DNA of 64,000 nt, taken from assembly GCA_028015205.1 (NCBI GenBank), contig CM051521.1, positions 96,882,513-96,946,512 of the forward strand, in the 5' to 3' direction. Position numbers and translations under genes: made by a program. Every line of letters starts with the position of its first letter. Position 1 is the first letter of the stretch. This document shows, piece by piece, positions 35,207-46,868 of the stretch. The notes below the pieces were generated by a model. The model did no database searches and had not been told where the DNA came from. It saw only the letters and a program-made list of their open reading frames with translations. This DNA is from Mytilisepta virgata. Taxonomy: Eukaryota; Mollusca; Bivalvia; Mytilida; Mytilidae.

Positions 35207-36157
35207 AAGTTCACCTGGCATAAAAGGCCATGTGAGCTATTGTCATCACTTGGCGATCCGTCGTCCGTCGTCGTCCGGCCTAATCTTTCCTTTGAAGATC
35301 TTCTCCTCTGACAACAATTGGGCCAATTGGCACCAAACTTTGGTGGAATGCATTGTCCTTTGGTGGCCCTCAAAATTGTGTCTGGTATCCCGAACCTCCA
35401 ACAAACATGGCTCCTGTGACTAAAAATAGAAAAAAGGGGGATGAATATCAAAATCTTCTTCTATAAAACTACTTGGCCAATTGAAACTAGGCTTTTCAGC
35501 AATAGTTCTTACATGGTCCTCTTTTGGAAATATGTCCGATGACCTGGACTGTCAACCAAGATGGCTGCCACAGCCGAACTTTGTTTAATATATAGGACCC
35601 AATGCGAAAATTCATTTAAAAATCTTGTCTGAAATCCTGCACCAGTTGGAACTAAACGTGGCAGCAATGGTCGTTACGTGGTACTCTTTGAGAATTGTGT
35701 CCGATAACCCGGACTGTCAAACAAGGTTGCGGCCACAGCTAAACTTAGTTTAACATAAGATCCTATGGGAAAATTCATTCTGAAACAACTGAGCCAATTT
35801 GGAACCAGACTTGGCAAAAATAGTCCTTAGATGATCTTCTGCAGAATTGTATCTGATGACCTGGACTGTCAACCAAGATGGCTGCCACCGCTGAACTTGG
35901 TTTAATATAGTACACAGTGGGAAAATTCATTTAAAAGTCATTTTGTCGGGACAATTGGAACCAGGATCGGCAACAATGGTTCTGAAATGGTCCTCATTTA
36001 GAATTGTGTCTGATGACGTGCCTGGACTAACAACCAAGATGACTGCCACAGCCGAACTTAACTTAACATAGGACCCAATATGAAAACCAGTCCAATTGAC
36101 TGTTACGCTTAGAATTTTAGTCATGCTGAAGGTGGACAAGTTAATTCCAGGTGAGCG
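35207..36157 (-). repeat. Hairpin-ended dispersed element (family H), copy 4, diverged
   Basis: It begins TTCACCTGGCATAAAAGGCCATGTGAGCT, then CATCACTTGGCGATCCGTCGTCC. Diverged tandem units of about 180 bp follow (phrase GACCTGGACTGTCAACCAAG). It ends CCAGGTGAGCGATACAG without the outer AGGCTC hairpin, so that end is lost. Confidence 0.7.
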
Positions 36158-36159
36158 AT

Positions 36160-37435
36160 ACAGTTTTCTGTTGAACCCGGTTCTACTTCATCTTATAAAA
36201 CAAAAATATTGTCATTTATTAAGAAAGAAAAAATACAATAGTAACAGGTAAGATATGTAGAAGAATTCCAATGATAGTTTCCTACCTGCCATAGCATACT
36301 TTGAATTACAAATACCTGACGATAGAAAACTGCAAAATGCTTACATTTGTGTTACAAATCTAAAAATAATCTATATCAATTTATGTCAACTTCACTTTAT
36401 GTTAACAAAGAAAGCATATGTCGATCCTTTTGTCTTGAGGAGTTAGCAGTTTGTTCATTGTTTATGAACTGACAGTAAAGTTCAGAATATGGAATTATAT
36501 ACAGTACTGCATCGGTTACTAGTACTAAATGTACAATGATTCACGTCTGTCATTTGCCTTTTTAAACAAAATGGCTTGTCTGCAGAGAGCCTAGAAACTC
36601 AATTTGCCCTAGTTTAATATAATTAAACGGTCTTATTACTGTTTTACTCCATGTGTACAGTTCACTTCTATTTTATTCCCATCTGGTATTCCACTATTAC
36701 GTCAGGAAATATTGTGATGGATCGCAAAAAAATCCAATTATATATTATCAAACAGGTCAATCTTTTTCACAAACCATTCCCTTAGAATGAATATTGCATA
36801 TGATATGTGTATACAATAAATTGTCCATATCTAATTTTAGATAACAACTTTAAGTTAACCAATCAATTCATTTTCCGAGTCATCATTGTCTGCAGTACAA
36901 CAGACAGAATGCTATAAAAGTTTATTGTAGTAATGATGAACGATGTTATTTTGGTGTAAAATTACGCAGTTATCTTAACCCTTAATTCTCTATCTATCGA
37001 TCCTAGTGACTATCCCTTACCATACATCAGCAAGTAAAACTTGAAAGGCAATCGAAAACGATTCTGATAGTACTTCTTTCAAATAACATCATCTAAGCAT
37101 AAATTCAGAAATGTGTCTGTTCAGAAAAGGTAGTGGGCGCTGTACTGGAATTTCGGTCACTTACATGCTTGCAAGTTAGACATTTGGTATCTTCTAAGTA
37201 AAATGTGCGGTTAAATGTATGAAGGGCTTTGAAAATGAGTAAAACGACCTTAGAAAAACTGGGACAAGACAAAATATGATAAATGATAGTACATGTATCC
37301 ACGTGCTATCTGGGGATTATGGGTTATGACAATTTTTTAACTGTCTTGTGCCTCCATTATATACAATCATACGGGTTTATCACCTGCTCCCCTATGAAAT
37401 ATCCTAAGATCTCTTTACAAAACAGCTTGAATAGT
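36160..37435. other. No gene recognised
   Basis: AT-rich intergenic sequence without coding-like frames or a clear repeat structure. Confidence 0.4.
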
Positions 37436-37439
37436 ACTA

Positions 37440-37640
37440 TTGAAAGGAACATTTGGAACAGCGGAATTTCTGTCTCCCCTTTGCAACTTTGTCCTGTAAT
37501 GGCAAACGAATCTTTAAAAAATTATGCTTGATATGGATCACTAGCACCAAATATTTGTCAGAAGCTGCTACAATAGAATCAGAGCATTGCCCAATAGAGT
37601 AATTAATAAGGAGCGCTATTTAACAAAAAAAAAACATATT
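37440..37640. repeat. Dispersed repeat R2, copy 2
   Basis: Matches 27240-27480 (TGCTTGATATGGATCACT, CACCAAATATT, then a run of A). Copy 2 of repeat R1 follows it, as in copy 1. Confidence 0.6.
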
Positions 37641-37730
37641 ACAGGCCATTAAGTGTCATTCACAAACATGGCCGAATACGACGAAAGCCAGATTGTATTT
37701 CGGGATTGTATTGCTCAATAAACAATAAAA

Positions 37731-37930
37731 TGGATAACAGGAAAGTTAAACAATGACATACCAATCAATCAACGATACATAACAGACAGAAACCCGGATA
37801 GAAATTAACACAAAACACAAACATAATCACAACACAGAGTCTGGATAGTCTGAATTGGTATAGACATTGAAGAGTGGTGGGGTTAAACCAGTTTTATTGG
37901 TGCCCCCTCCTTATATATCCTGTTTTGAGA
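37731..37930 (+). repeat. Dispersed repeat R1, copy 2
   Basis: Contains GGATAACAGGAAAGTTAAAC, ACCAATCAATC, CACAAACATAATCACAAC and AGAGTCTGGATAGTCTGA, then GGGGTTAAACCAG. Confidence 0.75.
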
Positions 37931-38514
37931 TACAATTTGTACTCTAGATCGAATTAACATTATTTCCATGTGCTTTAATAGCTTCCTTTTAAGTATATGA
38001 CTTTTTGTACATTTCAATGATTTTAACCGTTTATGTTATTACTACTTTTTGTGCAAATCAATTATTGGAAACTTTGATCGTAATGTTTCATGATTTCAGA
38101 TAATTTGCAGAATGCAACTAAATTGCTGGATAGTTAGTTAATGGGATTCACCATAAGATCACTGAATTTGATAACTTGAACGTTTAAACATTGTAATTAT
38201 TTTATTGGTGAAATACAGACAGTGTTACAATGTTTACTCATTCTTTCGTGTTGACATTCAACATGTCGTACAACCTCTCAGTCTCATACGGGAACTGCAT
38301 TTTAAATAAAGGCAGTAATATTCATCCAATAAAATTTAAGATTACGATATTTGCAAAGATTGGTATCTATGGTACATCTGTACTTCAGAAATGATTTAAT
38401 TGTTAAAGGTCTACAAAATATGACCATATATGTAAGCAGGCAGTATAACTCAGAAATCTTCAAACTTCAACTTTTTGGAAAATTGTTGTTTTGATTTTCA
38501 ACAACAGGCCTTGA

Positions 38515-38560
38515 GCACAACTGATGAGTCGTAAATCGGCGAAATGTGTACATCTTGTGC
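38515..38560 (+). ncRNA. Type I hammerhead self-cleaving ribozyme motif
   Basis: All core elements are present in order. Stem I is GCACAA (38515-38520), followed by the conserved CTGATGA (38521-38527). Stem II is GTCG with loop TAAAT and CGGC (38528-38540; one G-U pair). GAAA follows (38541-38544). Stem III, ATGT/ACAT (38544-38547 with 38550-38553), closes a 2-nt loop, or alternatively 3 bp with a 4-nt loop. The cleavage-site C is 38554, and the stem I partner TTGTGC (38555-38560) is perfectly complementary. Cleavage is predicted after 38554. The short stem III and open stem I match the minimal type I hammerheads known from Penelope-like elements and animal retrozymes. No second ribozyme in direct repeat was found nearby. 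Activity is inferred from structure only. Confidence 0.75.
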
Positions 38561-38727
38561 ATAAAATTGGTATCGAAGAATTTTATTAAGAATGATTAAA
38601 ATAATCCAAATAATTAGCAGATAGTAGTTTATTAGGGATCAATGTTGGTAAACAATAACAATTAAATAACGATATGATAATTGTAGCCTTTTAGAATAAG
38701 ATAAGTCAATAGATTAATACAGAGACC

Positions 38728-38833
38728 TAATCCATATCGGACCGAGAATCATTCAGAAACTCTAATATCAGACCGAGGGTTTGGCTGTGGTCTGATATCG
38801 GTCAAGGGATGATACCTAGTCCAATATGGATTA
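38728..38833. repeat. Nested palindrome, about 106 bp
   Basis: The outer arms TAATCCATATCGGAC (38728) and GTCCAATATGGATTA (38819-38833) pair with one mismatch. The inner arms ATATCAGACC and GGTCTGATAT enclose the loop. It is a foldback repeat of unknown class. Confidence 0.75.
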
Positions 38834-40520
38834 TGTCACGTACTTATCTGTTTATCTTATACTGCCAAAGTTCATCCGACCTGATATACCCATATCAGCA
38901 TGACCACGTGACGAACATGATCTGATAAAATATAGCCTTGTGCTCTATGGATACACTATAAATTTCACAAACCATAAGGTAAGCCGTTTAACAAGATTAT
39001 TGCAGGAACATTTGACCAAACGAATTCTGCTGAATAGATAAAAGCCCGAGGCAACAGCATTTCCATTCTATCGTAAAAATGAACACAGAGTGAACAAGAA
39101 CAAACAGACAGGATGATACAAACACAAAAAGAAAAAGGGTAATGCAGATGAAAAATTAAAAGGAAAAAAGCGAGAGGAAAAACAGCAAAACTATCTTAAA
39201 GAGATACATATCAACACAGCAACGCAAAGAAAAACAACAAAGTAAAACACAGACTATTCCACAGGCAACCTGTATACAAGAATTAGATGATCTAGAACGG
39301 TAGGCATGTCATACTTCCGTTATAGCAGCCATACAAATTCAGTGGATTGTCCATTCCAAAAAGAATCTACACTGATTTTTTGTTAGAGACGAAACCGAGA
39401 CAGAAGCTACGCAATTCATAGGATCTCCTTAATTTTCATCATACTACTAAAGCATACTAGCAACTGAGCCCCGGACAATCTCCAACACACAAGTCATCAC
39501 CAATGGTAGCAATAAAATACTCGCAGATTTATATCCATGAGATGTGCATATTTCGTTCAATTACGATGCGTTAACTGTGATAAGGGTGGAAAAGAGTTTG
39601 TACCACAAAATGATTTAAAGAGCCAAGTCAAAACAATCAATATAAGATACGAATCAACATTCCTGTAGAATTCCGTAGCCAGCTCACTTGTAGCATACTT
39701 ATTTATAGTGTAGTACATGTATCACTCACAAATAGAAATGTTGTATTTTTCATTTACATTCTACTAGCAACTCAAGAGTTCTGTGGTGAGTACTGCCGAT
39801 AGTATATGCGCGGGAGACAAATATTTCGTAATAATGGCTACTGGTAACGATAGATAAGACTAAATTTGACGCGTAAGATATATTAATGAACTTTACGAAC
39901 AACTAAGAGGCAATAAACTTGCTGATTAGATATGTATTGTCCATTGTATTGATTCAAGTAAGCTGTATTGGTCCAATACAACTGACCGAGAATCAACACA
40001 GGGTCAATACAGAATCAGCAAGTTCGTAACACTTTTGTTAAATAATCGAAACAGTCCGTACAAAGCCAGTCTATACAGCTGGTCCGTAAGACAAAATAGT
40101 GTGTAAAACCGATCCGTATGGAATTCCATATTGCCAAAATGATTTTCCGTATTGGCCCGGGCTAAAATCTGTATTGAATTATTAACCAGATAAATTTTCA
40201 TATAAATACCGGTATTTATAAAGACCAGGGCAACTTAAAAATATCGTTCGTGCCAAATTTGTCCATATTTAAGTAGATCATTTGTAAATGATTGAATAGA
40301 CTTTGAAATATGTATAAGCACGATTTTGTCTTTTGAAAATTGTGACGCTGTTGACTCCACACCCACTTTGATTTGGGAAGTTTTGTAATTTAAACGGTAG
40401 AGATGTGTGTAAGGAATAGACAGTTGGAGGTTCGAACAGTTCTTTAGGAAACAGAATACTATCTTTGTTTGCAGTTTGAAAGTTAGATAGAAATAATGAA
40501 GTATTTCTTGCATTTTAAAT
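38834..40520. other. No gene recognised
   Basis: Intergenic. A GTATTGGTCCAATAC palindrome is at about 39967-39981. The ORFs at 40004-40729 minus are low-complexity AT-rich frames that overlap a repeat, and I do not regard them as genes. Confidence 0.4.
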
Positions 40521-40522
40521 AA

Positions 40523-40700
40523 TAGGAAAGGGTCAACAATAACACAACAATCAATTTTTGCCACCCAATCGACAGATTCCCAGACAAAAAATAACAAAAA
40601 GAGACAAACACAAACATAAACATAACAGAGAGTCAGAGTAGTATGACTTGGTACAGACACTGAACAGAAGTGGGGTTCAACATCTTGTGTATAAAACAAC
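40523..40700 (+). repeat. Dispersed repeat R1, copy 3
   Basis: Contains GGAAAGGGTCAACAATAACA, CACAAACATAAACATAACAG, AGAGTCAGAGTAGTATGACT and GACACTGAACAG. Confidence 0.7.
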
Positions 40701-40704
40701 GATA

Positions 40705-42770
40705 AACGCCAAAACAGTATGATTACCAAACTTCACACATTGGTTGGAGGCTACATAATTTTGATAGCAGGGTCAAAATGTGATCATTTTAACTCTTAAA
40801 GTAGCTAATGCTCTCATAACCGCTGGTTGGATATTTTGGCTCTTTTAAACGAAAGTCAGAAATAACTCTCCCATGAGGGTTTTTGGTATCTCGGCATGGA
40901 TTTCAGTAATTTATCAAGATCGTTGCAAACAATCCGTACAAACACTGGAAGCTGAATACCAGTAACTGTCAAATTTACAATAACCGTTATAATTATTATT
41001 TTTCATGAAATGAAAATCGTAAGTCATGCGAGTTTATCTTCGATTTTTAATAAAAGGAACGATGCATCCTATGAAAGAAAACAGTGTACAGATAATATTA
41101 ATTTAGTTTAAAGACAGTAATGACAAAACGAAATAACTTTAACTAAAAAAAAAACATCTTTTGAAGTAAACTCTGAACTGACCATACGAATATCTTTTGT
41201 ATTAAATCACAATTAAAAATCACAAGAAACAAAAAAAAACCGTAGTTTTTCGTAAGAATTACTGCTTTAACGTGAAACAAAAACGTTCAAGTTCTTATCC
41301 AATGTAGATGTAGATCCAACTTTGACTGTGACGTCAAGACGTAATTTTTCGCGATCTTATTCTAGACCTTTAAAAATATCTAAATTAGAAATACAATTAC
41401 ACATTATTCTAACAATTCAAACAAACAAAAATGTTTCAAAAATTGCGTATTACGACCAGACCCGTCAACGACAGGGTCTTCCCTATCCGCAATCAAGGAA
41501 ATGTCGTCATTATTACAAGATATGTTAGAAAAAACTTCACCACCATGATTGCAGTTTCGAAGATATCAATTTGGAATTTGCCAGGAAACCTCTTACATGT
41601 ACATGTTTTATATATATAACCATAAAAAATACAATGAGAGGATAACTGCCATGAACTGCAGTCAATACTCTACTTGTTTATTAGTACCAGCATTTTATTT
41701 ATCTAGAAATCATAAATTGCTAGGATATACAATCACTTTAAATTCGGCAACAAATCCATCTTTCTAATTCTAAAACAATGGAAAAAGTCTCCAAACGTTA
41801 ATACTAATTTATACTTGTTAAGAATTACTTTCATCTATTTTTCCTCTATCACTGTGTAACGTCATAGAATGAAGTATCCTTTTACTGCAATAAAAGAAAT
41901 GAAACATAAATACATGTGTAATTGCAATTCATATCTTTCTCAAGACAATTATGAGCTAGGTAGGAAATCACTTAAACATGTGGCAATTGGTAAGTAAATC
42001 AACTGAGGAAATTCTCACACGGAAAAGTTTTGTGACAGACACTGCTACATCTAGGTGGAATTTACTTTAACAATCTTCACACTGTGTTAAGATCTTGAGC
42101 AAATCAGTAGGATAGTTGCATGTTATACGTCCAGTTTTCAATTACAAGTTACACTATCAAATGATTGATAAGTATAACTTTCGTTGTAAGAGTTCTATTC
42201 CATTAGCAAGTTCATTCGGAACTCTTTAATTTGGCACTTTGTAAAATATTACCATCATAATAACAAACAATTTCCATTAACACAGTCATTCATGGTATCA
42301 AACTGCTTACGAAACAAACCGATTGTAAAGCTAATTATATGTAGAGACATGTTCTATATGTCTCTGTTATATGAAAGCAGTGATGCAATAATGTTGATAG
42401 GTAATTCTGTCTGGAGAAGTAAAATGTCAACTATTTTTTTTTTATAGTTAGCATGACCTAGAACAACATGAACACGATCTTTATCGTATAAATATGATCA
42501 TTTTGTGCAGAAAAACCTAAGAATTAAAACTTTACAGTTGCGGCTTGGATTCACAAAACCCGAGATCAATTTATACTTAAACTAAAAGAAAGTCATGTGT
42601 TGATTGTTCGGGATCCTAAGTTGCATCTAACTCTAATATAAATCAAATAACTGCATAGAATAATACCATGTTAATTGTTAGCACTTGACAGCAGCATTTT
42701 TCTAACTTACAAATGTTCATTTTCTTTTAATTTTCCCATCACAGTCTATTATGCAAAATATAGTAAAAAC
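40705..42770. other. Downstream flank of the TARP gene; no other gene recognised
   Basis: AT-rich. The last part should include the 3' UTR of the minus-strand TARP gene. The short plus-strand ORFs around 41322-41767 have no recognisable content. Confidence 0.4.
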
Positions 42771-42774
42771 AATT

Positions 42775-45700
42775 TTATAGAATTATTGTAGGATTTGAAT
42801 TTCCATCGGCAATTTCGTCCTCTGGACTTGAAAGGACGTCTTCTAATCCAGGAATTATTCTAATCATGTCATCTTTCTTGCCATTTCTTTTCATGTATAA
42901 TGAAATTTGTACTACGGCTGCTAGCATTGTAAATAGAAAGGCTAATCCAGCAAAATAAAAGGACCATCCGTACGTATACTGGAATATTAGATCACCACTT
43001 TCATTGTAAGACCGATGTCCCACCTCGTCATTTATTGATGATATGTATAGAATTATTCCGACAGCAAACGTCAAACCTTAAATAAAAATTGTATTGATTA
43101 CGTTTCAAGGTTTTACTTTGTCATAAAATATTAAATATTTACTTCGTTCATCTGTCTTCATAAGTCCAGAAATAAGTATAACATTTTAGTTTATTTCGAT
43201 ATTTTGTTATACGTTTTATTAGAATAGCAAAACCTTCAAAAGGCTGCTAATTTACAGTGTAGCAAGATATAGTAAGTTTACAGTATTTTCTCATTTAAAT
43301 CAAAATAAATTCGTAAATTTTCATTTTCTCCCATAATTTTAAACTGCTGTTTATAGTGAGGGATTTCATGACACATTTTACGATCCTGACATTTGAAACA
43401 GTTTTTTTGTCAAAACATATTGTTACCATAAGAAGATCAGATTACAATTGTGTATTTCTTCCTTTAAATCTATAAATACAATTAAAAATGGCCACTTCCT
43501 AAACTAGAATTTATAAACCTTGTTCAACTTGTATAAAACTGAATTCTAAATTCCAATTAAAAAATAGCATACATTTGATTAGCCCATTTTATTGGATGAC
43601 AACCAATGAAATGTGTGCTTTCATTATCAAATGTTTGGTTCAATGTTGTTGATTTTTAAATGCTGAAGCGGCAGCAGAGCTTTGCCACATTAAATAAGTA
43701 AATGTGTAGGAAGCAAATAAGAGCAAAAGCAGCAAATCTATGAATCAAAGTAAAATCAAAAAGGTTATATATTTATTTCTGATTTAATCAATTTTATCTA
43801 ATTTATCGAAAAGGGGTAAAAAGGTGCAAAACGACATATTTAAAGTATAAAGATTGATATCGGTGAACATATGTGTTTATTCGTCATTATCATCGGTCAA
43901 TATCCTTCTATCAGGTCAATATGCATGTATTGGCCTCTTCCAAAGGCTTGTGATTTGATTATTCTGGGTCATATGGTCATGTATATTTCTAAGAATTGGT
44001 TTGCATTCTGTTAAATCAATAAAAGATGAATTGACTTTATGTATTGACCTATTATTAAAACTAGATCTTAAAACCCCATTTCACTGCATTTTTATAGCCA
44101 TGAAAATCTCAAAAAGTGGAAAATAATAAAACATTTGAAGCCTATTAATTTCGGTCAATGCAGGAATTTATTTAACAGAGAAAACTATATTAACCTCGGA
44201 CTGCGTCCTCCGTCAATATACTTTTCTCGGGTCAATAAATTCCTGCATTGACCTCATCAATAGGCTATAATTGTATATTACTGTATAGTACTAAAGGTAG
44301 AAAAAGGTTATTTTTAGTTGAAACATAATTTCTCAACGAAATTATTGTGCCTTGTATATACAGACGATAATAGTGTGGTGATTTGACATACAAACGATTG
44401 ACATATGATGCTTACAGATCACGGAAAATGAGAGGCTGAGCCGAGGAACCGGTCTATTTACTAGCATAATAAAGGTCACAGAATATGTTTTAGATACAAT
44501 CTCTTAGTAAACTTGTTTTAACTTGCTATGATAGTTTATTTTATCATACATGTATTCTCCAGAGATTACGCGCCAAAAATTGCCTTCTTCAAAGAGACTA
44601 AAAGAGACCTTGCATACATATTTTTGTAGGTCATGAAATTTTAAATACCAGAATAAAAAGTCACATTTGACTATAGCAGTTTAAGCTTAGTTATAGAAAA
44701 TAAAATAAATAATGACAGTATGAAAATTGGTTTTCAAGACATAAGATCAAAGAAAAAGTCAAGAATAACACATAAATCAAGAAACATCAGACATCTCAGA
44801 AAACTGTTAAAACATAAACGTAAAAGCAACAGTGAGTCAGGATAGTCTGACCTGGTATCAACACTTAACCAGATAAACAAGTATCCAAACATCCCTACTT
44901 TTCTGACCATCAGGGTTGTCTATTGAAAATATCGATTGTTCTTTTTAAGTAAATGTAGATTTCCATCCCGTTTTACAAAATTGACCCTTGGAATAATTGA
45001 CTAAATTCATAAAATAGCATACTCATATTCCTTCCATACTATGTCAATTTCTGGATTTACCTTCATCAGGTACGCTCGTGACCATGCCTTTGGAAAGCCA
45101 AAAATAAACACCAACACTGTGCGCAATACAGGCAAATGTTCCTAGCCATATGGTATAGTCAACTTTGACTCCGGGGGTTATGGTCAACTATGGGAGTTGA
45201 AACCATACTTTAAACTTAAATTTATCAACTTTATCAATATCAAACAGATTTCTAAGAAAATTTATAATTGAACATGAATCATGTTCAACGTAAAGTAGTT
45301 TTTGAAATAATATAAAAAAAAAAATAACCACATATTGGAGAAATTTAAATAGTAAATATGTTTGCTTATTGAGGTTGTAGATATTTTCAGTTGAAATTTT
45401 TTAACTATAACTATACTTTGGCTATTATTCAGACTCGCGAAACACTTAAGAACGTACCTCCTGAAATATAAACGACGGATCCTATTATTGTTTTAATGTC
45501 ACCTTTTATATTGCCAATCACACTGACAGTAAAGCCGGCTACCAGCAGTAACAGTGATATAACAGGAAATATAGTGGACACTCTGTTAGCTCCTGAAATG
45601 ACAACATTACAATATTTAGTGTGTTTTCCATAAGAAGGATCTGTGAATTTATCTTCAAGATTGCAAAAACTTCATCAAGAGAAGCAGAATTAAGATGATG

Positions 45701-46790
45701 AATAAATTTCGTGAAGTACTAAAGTTTGAACGTCATATAACCGTCGAAGTTTTCAATATAACACAAATATGACGTTTTCAAAACAAAAACATTCAACTGG
45801 ATATTTAAATGTGCTTGTTGCGGTTGGATAGTCATCCTGTTTTACATAGATAATGCTGAATCGCCGAGGATATACATATTTCATGTGATTTATTTTGCGC
45901 TATTGAAGTGTCTAAGTAGTTTCGACTCATTACACAACTTGTTGGTTGCATGTGTAGTTGTTTTAATATACAATGGGCTCGGAATCGGTAAAATTAAAAA
46001 TATCGTAAGCAATTGAATCAAGTTGGTGGAAATTGATAGCCAAAACGTAATTAAACAGGAATAAGGTAAAATTTGCCAAATGGAGTTGAAACCCTACAGA
46101 TGTGCTATGTTTATTAACTGAAAATAATATACATTCAGATAGTATTTGTTCCGTATATAAAACAATAGTCATTCTATTGTTGAGACCGTTTCAACGCCCT
46201 TTTCATATCTGATTTGGTTTTATATCTTATGTTTAACAAGCTATTTTATAATACACGTTTATACACACGCTCGTTCCCGCATCAGTTTGTTTAGTTATCA
46301 ATGTGATGTTGTTAACCTCTTGATATTGTCCCTAATTTGTAACTTTGTTAGACAAAATTATCAGAGATATTCGTAATTCTTAGAAAAAAATGATAAGAAA
46401 CTTTTTTCTCTATTCAATCAATACACATGTCATAAAAGCGGAAACATTTCCCCTTTTAATCCTGCATTTTTTCATTTTTTTTGGCGGACAGAAAAATGGT
46501 GCAAATGCTTTCGTCTGTAAATGTATACGTAGTCCTATAAGGATATTTTCATCTTTTATCTCAGCATCATTTTATGTTAGTTACCCAAGAAACCTTATAC
46601 AGTATTGTATTTTACGTTATATCAAAATCAATTGATTGCTTGATTGCTATACAAACTTTGCCACTTATCCTACTATGAAAGAAGGGATGTGGTTAATTAT
46701 ATTTGACTATCACAACATACCCTAATTAATATATCTATATAAGGGATTAAAAGTGGGAGAATCAGGATGACACCATTCTTGACACAAAAC

Positions 46791-46868
<78 letters not shown>

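Larger units (their letters stand above)
43080..45055. other. TARP intron 3
   Basis: Contains a 127-bp palindrome (44139-44265) and a diverged R1 copy. Elsewhere it is AT-rich with no coding frame. Confidence 0.5.

Noticed and set aside
40004..40729. Minus ORFs of 65 and 164 codons
   Set aside because: They overlap repeat R1 and are rich in residues encoded by A/T runs; no domain is seen.
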